NCBI GenBank assembly: GCA_023424585.1
Contig: JAFADT010000012.1
Location: 1 to 6,397 of the forward strand
Length of the DNA stretch: 6,397 nt
Reading direction: 5' to 3'
Origin: Pseudomonadota bacterium
Lineage (GTDB): Bacteria > Myxococcota > Myxococcia > Myxococcales > Myxococcaceae
The notes under the pieces are model-generated. The model did not search any database. It saw nothing but the letters and a program-made list of their open reading frames with translations, and was not told the origin of the DNA. Below, in pieces: positions 1-6,040 of the stretch (positions are counted from its first letter, which is position 1; every line of letters begins with the position of its first letter). The translations under genes and the position numbers were made by a program.

Positions 1-738
1 GCCGTGCTCGGCGCGGGTTCGCTGGAGCGCGACCGCGAGAAGTACGACTGGCGGGCCCTGTACGGCCGCCTGCCGGAGACGCTGCGCGGCCAGCACGCCA
101 TGTCCGCCGCGTCGTTCGACTGGCCGCCGCGCACGCCCGAGCAGGTGGAGGGCTTCGAGGCCAGCATGGCCGCGGGCCTGGGCCCCATCCTGGAGACGTT
201 CCGCGCGCACGCGGGCGCGCTGTGGCCCGCCGGGGCCCGGCTGCTCGACGTGGGCGGCGGGGACGGCACGCTCGCGGAGCACCTGCTGCGCCAGCACCCG
301 GCGCTCCGCGTGGACGTCTACAACCTGCCCGCCACCGAGCCTCTCGTCGCGCGCACGCGCGAGCGCGCGGGCCTGTCCTCCACGAAGCTGGGCTTCGTGG
401 GCGGCGACTTCCTGAAGGAGCCCCTGCCCCAGGGCTACGACGCGCTGTCGTTCGTGCGCGTGCTGCATGACTGGCCGGCGGAGGTGGCGCGGTCGCTGAT
501 GCAGGCGGCCTTCGCCGCGCTGCCCTCCGGCGGACGCGTGCTCATCTGCGAGGAGTTCCGCACCCCGGAGCGGCTGGCGGCCCAGTTCTTCTGGTCCTAC
601 TTCCTCATCGGCGTGGACACGTGCGTGAGCCGGCTGCGCGAGGTGGAGTTCTACCTGGAGGCCCTCACCCACGCGGGCTTCACGCACGCGCGCGTGCTCC
701 CCGGCCCCTTCGAGCTGGTGGTCGCCACGAAGCCCTGA
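1..738 (+). CDS. O-methyltransferase, COMT/CrtF-like (5' partial)
   Basis: This is the C-terminal 245 residues of a SAM-dependent O-methyltransferase; the reading frame is open to the left edge, so the N-terminal dimerisation/winged-helix part (about 90-100 residues in a family of about 340) is missing. The GTG at base 4 is probably internal rather than the start. Visible are the SAM-binding motif I LLDVGGGDGT (bases 241-270), a following acidic strand with NLPATEP, the GDFLKEPLPQGYD segment of motif III type, and LHDW (bases 463-474), whose His is the catalytic base in plant COMT-type enzymes. The family methylates hydroxyl groups on small molecules such as phenolics, polyketides or carotenoids; the substrate cannot be told from this fragment. 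It is cytosolic, with no membrane segment. The next gene lies 165 bases downstream on the same strand, and no biosynthetic partners are visible to the right, so any pathway would lie to the left. Confidence 0.88.
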   Translation, partial: AVLGAGSLERDREKYDWRALYGRLPETLRGQHAMSAASFDWPPRTPEQVEGFEASMAAGLGPILETFRAHAGALWPAGARLLDVGGGDGTLAEHLLRQHPALRVDVYNLPATEPLVARTRERAGLSSTKLGFVGGDFLKEPLPQGYDALSFVRVLHDWPAEVARSLMQAAFAALPSGGRVLICEEFRTPERLAAQFFWSYFLIGVDTCVSRLREVEFYLEALTHAGFTHARVLPGPFELVVATKP

Positions 739-752
739 AGTCCCGCCAGGCG

Positions 753-783
753 CCCCCACCCCAGGCCTCCTCCCCCTCCCCCC
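753..783. other. C-rich tract; G-quadruplex candidate on minus strand
   Basis: In the gap after the methyltransferase the plus strand carries C5, C4, C5 and C6 runs at 753-757, 759-762, 772-776 and 778-783, with spacers of 1, 9 and 1 bases. The complementary strand can therefore form a four-run G-quadruplex. The transcript of the plus strand would be C-rich and G-poor, as in Rho-loading sites, so this could help end transcription of the methyltransferase gene. The run pattern is seen directly; both roles are inference. Confidence 0.4.
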
Positions 784-890
784 GGTCCCTGTCCTACGCT
801 GGACACCCGGCACCTTCCGGCAGGTCACACCGGCGGGAGCCGTTGCCAGACTGTGTCTCAGCCAGACGCTGTAACCAGCCAAACGCAGAC

Positions 891-898
891 GGGAGGAG
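891..898 (+). promoter_or_regulatory. ribosome binding site of the hydrolase gene
   Basis: GGGAGGAG ends five bases before the ATG at 904. This strong Shine-Dalgarno match decides the start in favour of 904 over the in-frame GTG at 853, which would add 17 residues of no recognisable character. Confidence 0.75.
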
Positions 899-903
899 CC
901 TGT

Positions 904-1695
904 ATGCCAGGTCCCCGGTCACGAACGGGGTTGAAGGCGGTAGGGCAGGACCACGGATGGAAGGAAGCGCGGGAGTCGCGAGCGCGACGTGGTGGCGGAC
1001 CGGCGGCGCGCACGCACCTGGAGCGCGAAGTGCGGGTGCCGGTCGATGACTCCGTCCTCGTCCGGGGGCGGCTGGCGGTGCCCGCGGGGGCTCGGGGCGT
1101 GGTGGTGCTGGCGCGCGGCAGCGACAGCAGCCTCCAGAGCCCACGGCTCGCGCAGACCGCGAGCCTGTTCCAGGCGATGGGGCTGGGCACCCTGCTGATG
1201 GACCTGCTGACCAGCGAGGAGATGGAGGAGCGCCGGACGCGGCAGCTGCGCTTCAACGTGGGCCTGCTGGGCATGCGCATGGCGGGCGCGGCCCGGTGGC
1301 TCCAGCGCGAGCCCCTCACCGCGGGCCTGCGCGTGGGCTACTTCGGCTCGCACACCGGCGCGGGCGCGGCGCTCGCGGCCGCGGCCTTCCGGCCGGACCA
1401 GGTGGAGGCCGTCGTGTCGCGCGGCGGCCGTCCGGACCTGGCCGGCGCGGTGCTCCCCAAGGTGCAGGCCCCCACCCTGCTGCTGGTGGGCGGCGCGGAC
1501 ACGCTGGGCCTGGACATCAACCGCAGGGCCTACGAAGCGCTCCGCGCCCCCAGGCGCATGGACATCATCCCGGGCGCCACCCACCACTTCCAGGAGGACT
1601 CGGAGCTGGAGCAGGTGGCCACGCTCGCCGGGGAGTGGTTCCTCCAGCACCTGGGCGCCCCCCGGGACGACGCGGAAGAGGCCGCGTCGCCCTGA
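904..1695 (+). CDS. dienelactone hydrolase-like alpha/beta protein with altered nucleophile elbow
   Basis: This 263-residue protein has the layout of a bacterial dienelactone-hydrolase-like alpha/beta family. A basic N-terminal stretch (1-38) is followed by the first strands VPVDDSVLVRGRLAVP, then LARGSDSS (69-76) in place of the usual FAHGSGSS oxyanion-hole segment. Next come LLMDLLT (97-103), VGYFGSHTGAGAAL around 144-157, VVSRGGRPDLA, the acid strand LLLVGGAD with Asp199, and PGATHHF with catalytic-type His227. The family elbow, as I know it, is GASTG with Ser as nucleophile; here it reads GSHTG with His150 at that position. Asp and His are kept while the nucleophile and the oxyanion-hole His (now Arg71) are changed. 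This suggests a non-hydrolytic or changed activity. The protein is cytosolic, with no signal peptide. Its stop is 10 bases from that of the convergent response regulator. The fold is clear, but the biological role is unknown. Confidence 0.85.
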   Translation: MPGPRSRTGLKAVGQDHGWKEARESRARRGGGPAARTHLEREVRVPVDDSVLVRGRLAVPAGARGVVVLARGSDSSLQSPRLAQTASLFQAMGLGTLLMDLLTSEEMEERRTRQLRFNVGLLGMRMAGAARWLQREPLTAGLRVGYFGSHTGAGAALAAAAFRPDQVEAVVSRGGRPDLAGAVLPKVQAPTLLLVGGADTLGLDINRRAYEALRAPRRMDIIPGATHHFQEDSELEQVATLAGEWFLQHLGAPRDDAEEAASP

Positions 1696-1705
1696 GGGAA
1701 GCGGG

Positions 1706-2395
1706 TCAGGCCATCACGGGGCGGGGCACGCCCAGCTCGCACGCCATCACCGCGAGCTGGGCGCGGTTCTCCGGCCCCAGCTTGCGGTAGATGCTCGTCA
1801 GGTGGGCCTTCACCGTGCGCTCCGTGATGCCCAGGTGCGCGGCGATCTTCAGGTTGTCCGCGCCGGCCGCCACGTAGCCCAGCACCTCGCGCTCACGCAG
1901 GGTCAGCCGGGACAGCGCGGAGGCCGGCATCTGGAGGTCCTCCAGGTGCATGGCATTGGCGTGGAGCATGTCCACGGGCAGCAGCCGCTCGCCCCGGGCC
2001 ACGCGGCCCACCGCCCGCACCACGTCCTCACAGCCCACGTTGAGCTTGCACAGGTAGCCCGCCGCGCCCACCTGGAAGCAGCGCTCCACCACGTCCGGCT
2101 CCCGGTGCCCGGACAGCACCAGCGCGCGCACCTGCGGATGGAAGTCATGCAGGTACTTCAGCGCGTTCAGCCCGTCCTCCGCGCCCTCGCGGCCCAGGTG
2201 CTCCAGCCGCAGGTCCACCACCGCCACGTCGGGCGCGGCCGCGCGCACGTTGGACAGGAACGAGCCTGTCTCCGCGCACCGGGCCACCACCTTCATGCCC
2301 GCGCTCTCCAGCAGCGCCACCAGGCTCTCGCGGAACACCTGCTGATCCTCCAGCAGCGCCACGCGGATCTCCCGTCCCCCTGAGTTCAGTTCCAT
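1706..2395 (-). CDS. NarL/LuxR-family response regulator
   Basis: This 229-residue two-component response regulator, counted from the ATG at 2395, has an N-terminal receiver with acidic pair Glu16-Asp17, phospho-acceptor Asp61 (VVDLRL), switch Ser95 (LVLSG) and Lys117 (GYLCK). A linker leads to a C-terminal LuxR/GerE helix-turn-helix (about 159-222) with LTLREREVL, LKIAAHLGITERTVKAHL and IYRKLG. Phosphorylation should promote dimerisation and DNA binding. The loop after Asp61 is about seven residues longer than usual (LEHLGREGAED before GLNAL). A GTG three codons upstream (2404) is an alternative start; both starts have only modest upstream AGG-type sites, and ATG was preferred. It is divergent from the CheR-PAS/kinase unit with 236 bases between them, so that kinase is its likeliest partner, though this is inference. 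Its 3' end converges on the hydrolase gene. Confidence 0.92.
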   Translation of the reverse strand: MELNSGGREIRVALLEDQQVFRESLVALLESAGMKVVARCAETGSFLSNVRAAAPDVAVVDLRLEHLGREGAEDGLNALKYLHDFHPQVRALVLSGHREPDVVERCFQVGAAGYLCKLNVGCEDVVRAVGRVARGERLLPVDMLHANAMHLEDLQMPASALSRLTLREREVLGYVAAGADNLKIAAHLGITERTVKAHLTSIYRKLGPENRAQLAVMACELGVPRPVMA

Positions 2396-2631
2396 GGATG
2401 ACACCCTTGCCTTCCCACCGTGTGTTCACCGCCCCCCGGGAAGGCTCAGGCGCCACCGTATGCCATCCGGCCGTCCGCTCGGAATCGCTCCCGGGTCCGG
2501 GCCGAAGAAGAAGGAGGACAGCGAACGTTTCGTCGGCTGGGACCCAGACGAGGAGTGTGATTGATGGCGCTCCGGGAATAGAGGACTTGCCGGTCTTGCC
2601 CGGCCAAAACCACTTGGGCTACGTCCCTCGC
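2396..2631. promoter_or_regulatory. divergent intergenic/leader region between regulator and CheR-PAS genes
   Basis: This 236-base stretch must hold the promoters of both divergent genes if the CheR-PAS protein starts at 2632. It is noticeably less GC-rich in places than the genes. It contains a perfect Shine-Dalgarno AAGGAGGA at 2511-2518 with no ATG, GTG or TTG at a usable distance. A second, GAGGAG at 2550-2555, stands eight bases before an ATG at 2564 that opens only a five-codon frame (MALRE, stop at 2579-2581). An inverted repeat GCCGG/CCGGC with a six-base loop (2589-2604) sits 27 bases before the CheR ATG. The open frame continues upstream of 2632 to an ATG at 2398, but those 78 residues are of no recognisable kind and would overlap the divergent start. 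No confident -35/-10 elements were found. Confidence 0.45.
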
Positions 2632-4566
2632 ATGGCGACCAAGCCTCCCCGAGACAGCGAGCTCGAAGCCATCCTGGAGAAGGTCCGGCAGGTGCGGAAC
2701 TTTGACTTCCGCAATTACAAGCGGGCCACGCTGCAACGGCGCATCGAGCGGCGGATGCAGGCCACGCGCTGCCGCAGCCGGACGGCCTATCTGGCGCTGC
2801 TGGAGCGGGACCCCGCCGAGGTGAGCACGCTGGTCTCCTCCATGCTCATCAAGCTGACCTGCTTCTTCCGGGACCGCGAGGTCTGGCAGGCGCTGGAGCA
2901 GAGCGTGGCGGAGCTCGCGCGCAAGCGGCCGGACGGGGAGCTGCGCATCTGGAGCGCGGGCTGCGCCACCGGCGAGGAGGCGTACTCGCTGGCCATCATC
3001 GCGGCGGAGGCGCTGGGCCCCAGCTACCCCGGCGTGGAGCTGAAGGTGTTCGGCACCGACGTGGACGAGGACGCCATCGCCACCGCGCGCCGGGGCATCT
3101 ACTCCCCGGAGCAGCTGGAGAACGTCTCCCCGGAGCGGCTGGCGCGCTTCTTCGTCCGCACGGGCAACAGCTACACGGTGCGCAAGGAGCTGCGCCGCGC
3201 GGTGGTGTTCGGGGTGAACAACCTGGTGTCGGACGCGCCGGTGTCGCGCATCGACATCATCCTGTGCCGCAACGTCTTCATCTACCTGGACGCGGAGCTG
3301 CAGAAGCGCGTGCTGGCGCGCTTCCAGTTCGCGCTGCGCCGCGAGGGCCTGATGGTGCTGGGCCGCTCGGAGCTCATCCCCTTCGCGGCCCGGCTCTTCC
3401 GGCCCACCGACCTGGCCCGGCGCATCTACCGCAAGGACTGCCAGGCGGAGGTGACCAGCACGACCCAGGACCGGCTGCCCGCGGAGCCCGCGGCCCTGCC
3501 GCGCTTCACCGAGCCCAGCCGGGACTTCGAGCGCTCCTTCCTGCGCAACCTGCTGGACTCGCACCCGTTTCCGCACATCGCCACGGACAACGACGACACG
3601 GTGACGCTGTGGAGCCGCGCCGCGGCCCGGCTGTGGAACCGCACCGAGAACGAGATGCTGGGCAAGAAGCTGGCCACGCTGGGCCTGACGGGCCTCGGCG
3701 GGGACCTGCTCGTCGAGCAGAGCCAGCGCGTGCGCTCCGGCAGCTCCGAGCGGGAGGTGGCGGACGGCACCATCGAGGTCCCCTCCGGCGGGCCCATCAC
3801 CCTGCGCGTCCAGGTGGTGCCCCTGCGCGACGCGTCCGGGGAGCGGCAGGGCCTGCTCTACATCACCCGCGACATCACCCACCTGCGCGGCGTGGAGCAG
3901 AGCCTGCGCGCGGCGCAGGACGAGCTGAAGGCCCTGCAGCTGCGGATGCAGTCCTCCACGGAGGAGCTGCGCGCGGCCAACGAGGAGCTGGAGACGACCA
4001 ACGAGGAGCTCCAGTCCGCGAACGAGGAGCTGCAGACGACCAACGAGGAGCTCCAGTCCACCAACGAGGAGCTGGAGACGACCAACGAGGAGCTCCAGTC
4101 CGCCAACTCGGAGCTGGACGCCACCAACCGCGAGCTGGCGCACCGCACGCTGGAGCTGGACGCGCTCGCCTTCTGCCAGCGCACCATCATCCGCACCCTC
4201 TCCGCCGCGGTGCTGGTGCTGGACGGCGAAGGCCGCATCACCACCTGGAACCTGGCCGCGGAGCGGCTCCTGGGCCTCACCGAGCGCGAGACGGTGGGCC
4301 AGCTGCTCTGGTCCCTGCATGTGCCCGCGCTCAAGCGCGCGCTCCTGCTCAAGCTGCGCCGCCACCTCCAGGAGAACCGCTCGCTGCGCCTGGAGCACAT
4401 CCCCTACCAGCTCCCCCACGGGGGGAAGGGCAGCGCCACGCTGGTGGCCACGCCGCTCGTCAGCGACACGCAGGCGCTGGGCTCCATCATCCTCTTCGAG
4501 GACACCACCCGGTCCACCGCCCTCCAGGAAGAGAACCAGCGCCTGCAGGAGAGGCTCAAGGCATGA
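2632..4566 (+). CDS. CheR-type methyltransferase fused to PAS, coiled coil and PAS
   Basis: This 644-residue soluble protein, counted from the ATG at 2632, begins with a CheR domain at about 5-270: FDFRNYKRATLQRRIERRM (CheR N-terminal helices), TCFFRD (76-81), the SAM motif AGCATGEEAYS (from 109), the acidic residue of GTDVD (Asp143) and LCRNVFIYLD (211-220). CheR enzymes transfer a methyl group from SAM to a glutamate side chain. A PAS domain (about 299-425, ending YITRDIT) follows, then a heptad coiled coil (about 428-512) built on NEELQ/NEELE units, and a second PAS (about 513-635). The layout matches the back half of CheB/CheR-PAS fusion proteins, but the CheB methylesterase domain is absent. 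No start is well supported: 2632 lacks a ribosome binding site but agrees with where the CheR family begins. GTG at 2557 has AGGAG only one base away, and ATG 2398 would overlap the divergent gene. It overlaps the downstream kinase by four bases, so the two are probably translationally coupled. Confidence 0.88.
   Translation: MATKPPRDSELEAILEKVRQVRNFDFRNYKRATLQRRIERRMQATRCRSRTAYLALLERDPAEVSTLVSSMLIKLTCFFRDREVWQALEQSVAELARKRPDGELRIWSAGCATGEEAYSLAIIAAEALGPSYPGVELKVFGTDVDEDAIATARRGIYSPEQLENVSPERLARFFVRTGNSYTVRKELRRAVVFGVNNLVSDAPVSRIDIILCRNVFIYLDAELQKRVLARFQFALRREGLMVLGRSELIPFAARLFRPTDLARRIYRKDCQAEVTSTTQDRLPAEPAALPRFTEPSRDFERSFLRNLLDSHPFPHIATDNDDTVTLWSRAAARLWNRTENEMLGKKLATLGLTGLGGDLLVEQSQRVRSGSSEREVADGTIEVPSGGPITLRVQVVPLRDASGERQGLLYITRDITHLRGVEQSLRAAQDELKALQLRMQSSTEELRAANEELETTNEELQSANEELQTTNEELQSTNEELETTNEELQSANSELDATNRELAHRTLELDALAFCQRTIIRTLSAAVLVLDGEGRITTWNLAAERLLGLTERETVGQLLWSLHVPALKRALLLKLRRHLQENRSLRLEHIPYQLPHGGKGSATLVATPLVSDTQALGSIILFEDTTRSTALQEENQRLQERLKA
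3961..4128 (+). repeat. 21-base tandem repeats encoding coiled-coil heptads
   Basis: Eight consecutive 21-base units each encode a heptad of the form EEL-x-x-x-N, from EELRAAN through EELETTN and EELQSAN to SELDATN; a ninth degenerate unit (RELAHRT) follows to 4149. Units 2-3, 4-5 and 6-7 form three near-identical 42-base pairs that alternate GAGACGACC or CAGACGACC with CAGTCC codons. This indicates growth by duplication of a double heptad. The repeat lies between the two PAS domains and should form an extended parallel coiled coil joining them. Confidence 0.9.
4547..4554 (+). promoter_or_regulatory. ribosome binding site of the histidine kinase gene
   Basis: AGGAGAGG lies inside the last codons of the CheR-PAS gene, eight bases before the ATG at 4563. 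It supports that start and coupled translation of the overlapping pair. Confidence 0.65.
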
Positions 4567-5819
4567 GCCCGCCCCGCGTCTCCCTGTCCGCCCCCGGCCC
4601 GGGGCCCGACAGCCAGGAACCGCAGGGGCTGCTGCGCAAGTACCGTGAGCTGCTGAAGAAGCACACCGCCCTGGTGCAGAAGCTGGGCGAGCACACCCGA
4701 CAGCAGGTCATCACCTTCCGGCTGTCCCGCTGGGCGCTGGAGACCTGTGACACCGCGCTGGCGGTGCTGAGCGCCTCCAGCGTGCTGGTGGCCAACAGCC
4801 GCTGGCACGCGCTGGGGCGGATGCGCGGCCCCTGGCAGCGCGAGGAGGACGGCGCGGAGCGGGTGACCCTGCGCGACGTGGGCCAGGCGGAGGCCGCGGC
4901 GGTGCTCGCGCTCTCCGAAGGCACGCTGCGCGTCGCCCGCTACCGGCAGGCGCGCGAGGCCCGCCCCCGGGTGCTGGAGGTGCGCACCGAGCGCGTCACC
5001 GGACACATGCAGGGACAGGTGCTGGTGCTCGCGCGCGACATCACCGAGCAGGCCCGCGCGGAGGAGGAGCTGGCCATCGCGCGCGCCACGCTGCTGGAGC
5101 AGGAGAAGATGCGCGCCCTGGGCGAGCTGGCGGCGGGCATCGCGCACGACCTGGGCTCCACGCTCAGCGCCATGCGGCTGAGGCTGGAGCTGTTCCAGGG
5201 CGACGTGGGCCCCGCCGGTCAGGCCCGGCAGCACCTGGACGCGCTCATGCGCATCGTGGCCGACGCGGAGGCGCGCGTGGGCCGGCTCCAGGACTTCTCC
5301 CGCCGCAAGTCCGGCTCCGCCCCGGAGCGCGTCCAGCTGGTCGGCGTGGTCCGCGACGCGGTGGACATCGTCCGGGGCGGCATCGAGCACCAGTCGCGCC
5401 AGGGCGGCCACCCGCTGCGCCTGGACGTGGAGCTGCCCGAGGGGCTCCCCGACGTCGCCGGTTCGGCCATGGAGCTGCGCTACGTCGTCATCAACCTGCT
5501 CATCAACGCGCGCGACGCCATGCCCCGGGGCGGCACCATCCGCCTGCGCGCCTTCAAGGCCGGCAGGGCCGTGCGGCTCACCGTGGAGGACGAGGGCACC
5601 GGCATCCCCCAGGAGCACCTGTCGAACATCTTCAGGCCCTTCTTCACCACCAAGGGCGACAGGGGCACCGGCCTGGGGCTGTCCATGGCCCACGGCGTGG
5701 TGACGCAGGCGGGCGGCACGCTCGTCGCGGGCAACCGGCCGGAAGGCGGCGCCATCTTCACCCTCAGCTTCCCCGCGCTGAAGCCCGCCCTCACCCAGCC
5801 GCGCGCCAGCGCGCGCTGA
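4563..5819 (+). CDS. soluble PAS-like sensor histidine kinase
   Basis: This 418-residue cytoplasmic histidine kinase has no membrane segment or signal peptide. Residues about 15-50 are charged and helical. Residues about 50-165 look like a divergent PAS domain ending VLVLARDITEQ. A helix (AEEELAIARATLLEQEKM) leads into the H-box GELAAGIAHDL with phospho-acceptor His195. The ATPase domain shows the N-box NLLINARDAM (Asn315), G1 box DEGTGIP (343-349), F-box FRPFFTTK (357-364) and G2 GTGLGLSMAHG (from 368). The segment after His reads HDLGSTLSAM rather than the more common HDLNN or HEINN. The start is fixed by the ATGA overlap with the upstream CheR-PAS gene and the AGGAGAGG before it; the same frame is open far upstream, but only as a shadow of the CheR gene. 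No receiver is fused, so it must phosphorylate a separate regulator: the divergent LuxR-type protein and the receiver starting at 6053 are the candidates at hand. Confidence 0.93.
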   Translation: MSPPRVSLSAPGPGPDSQEPQGLLRKYRELLKKHTALVQKLGEHTRQQVITFRLSRWALETCDTALAVLSASSVLVANSRWHALGRMRGPWQREEDGAERVTLRDVGQAEAAAVLALSEGTLRVARYRQAREARPRVLEVRTERVTGHMQGQVLVLARDITEQARAEEELAIARATLLEQEKMRALGELAAGIAHDLGSTLSAMRLRLELFQGDVGPAGQARQHLDALMRIVADAEARVGRLQDFSRRKSGSAPERVQLVGVVRDAVDIVRGGIEHQSRQGGHPLRLDVELPEGLPDVAGSAMELRYVVINLLINARDAMPRGGTIRLRAFKAGRAVRLTVEDEGTGIPQEHLSNIFRPFFTTKGDRGTGLGLSMAHGVVTQAGGTLVAGNRPEGGAIFTLSFPALKPALTQPRASAR

Positions 5820-5834
5820 GGCTCCGGAGCGCGC
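5811..5834 (+). terminator. GC-rich hairpin at the end of the kinase gene
   Basis: GCGCGCT (5811-5817) and AGCGCGC (5828-5834) form a perfect 7-bp stem with a 10-base loop, straddling the kinase stop codon. The loop side also holds the 10-base palindrome GCTCCGGAGC (5821-5830). There is no T-tract after it, so it is a weak terminator candidate or an RNA-stability element. Confidence 0.3.
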
Positions 5835-5863
5835 CCCCCGCCCTCCGCGCCTGGAGAGGGCCT

Positions 5864-5887
5864 CCCCCGGGCTGCCCACCCGGCGGG
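5864..5887 (+). terminator. second GC hairpin downstream of the kinase gene
   Basis: CCGGG (5867-5871) pairs with CCCGG (5879-5883) across a seven-base loop, and CCC (5864-5866) pairs with GGG (5885-5887) past one bulged C. Only TTT at 5901-5903 follows, 13 bases later, so it is not a classical intrinsic terminator. It may act with the hairpin at 5811-5834 to end the CheR-PAS/kinase transcript. Confidence 0.3.
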
Positions 5888-5977
5888 GTGAGGCGTGTGG
5901 TTTCCACCGGATGACTCCAGAAAATTCCAGGGAGACTGGTCAGACCGGAGTGGGGTGGGTGATACTCGGAGAGTGCC

Positions 5978-5993
5978 TGGCCACCGCACTGCC
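5978..5993 (+). promoter_or_regulatory. possible sigma-54 promoter of the receiver gene
   Basis: TGGC at 5978-5981 and TGC at 5990-5992 have exactly the spacing of the -24 GG and -12 GC elements of sigma-54 promoters. Only part of the wider consensus TGGCAC/TTGCW matches. Transcription would start near 6004, leaving a leader of about 50 bases before the ATG at 6053. Myxobacteria use many sigma-54 promoters, but a match this short can arise by chance. Confidence 0.25.
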
Positions 5994-6040
5994 GTTGGGG
6001 GTCGCATCCTGCCGGCCAGGGCACCCAACTGTCGGTTCCA

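Larger units (their letters stand above)
739..903. other. intergenic region, methyltransferase to hydrolase
   Basis: These 165 bases start with the C-rich tract at 753-783. Further on are a direct repeat of CCAGAC at 846-851 and 862-867 (16 bases apart, both followed within two bases by CTGT or TGT) and a short inverted repeat ACCT/AGGT around 822. The repeat could be an operator, but nothing confirms it. I found no convincing -35/-10 pair: TTGCCA at 843 and TGTAAC at 870 are 21 bases apart, which is too far. The GTG at 853 is in frame with the hydrolase but lacks a good ribosome binding site. Confidence 0.4.

Noticed and set aside
2398..2631. N-terminal extension of the CheR-PAS protein from ATG 2398
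   Set aside because: The 78 extra residues have no recognisable character and a non-coding-like codon pattern, and the start would overlap the divergent regulator's start region. CheR proteins of this type begin close to residue 1 of the 2632 start.
3961..4128. CRISPR-like or microsatellite array
   Set aside because: The 21-base units are in frame, have no spacers and encode coiled-coil heptads common in CheR-PAS fusion proteins.
2446..4419. 657-codon open frame on the minus strand opposite the CheR-PAS gene
   Set aside because: Its translation is low-complexity (rich in Gln, Leu, Val, Arg, Ala, with repeats mirroring the coiled-coil codons) and has no recognisable domain. Long antisense frames are expected opposite GC-rich genes.
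3264..4562. Upstream in-frame extension of the kinase reading frame
   Set aside because: This part is a Pro/Ala/Arg/Gly-rich shadow of the CheR-PAS gene. The ATG at 4563 has a ribosome binding site and the ATGA overlap, and the kinase-like sequence begins only there.
4404..5879. 491-codon minus-strand frame opposite the kinase gene
   Set aside because: It shows no domain motifs and a biased composition. The plus strand carries an unmistakable histidine kinase over the same bases.
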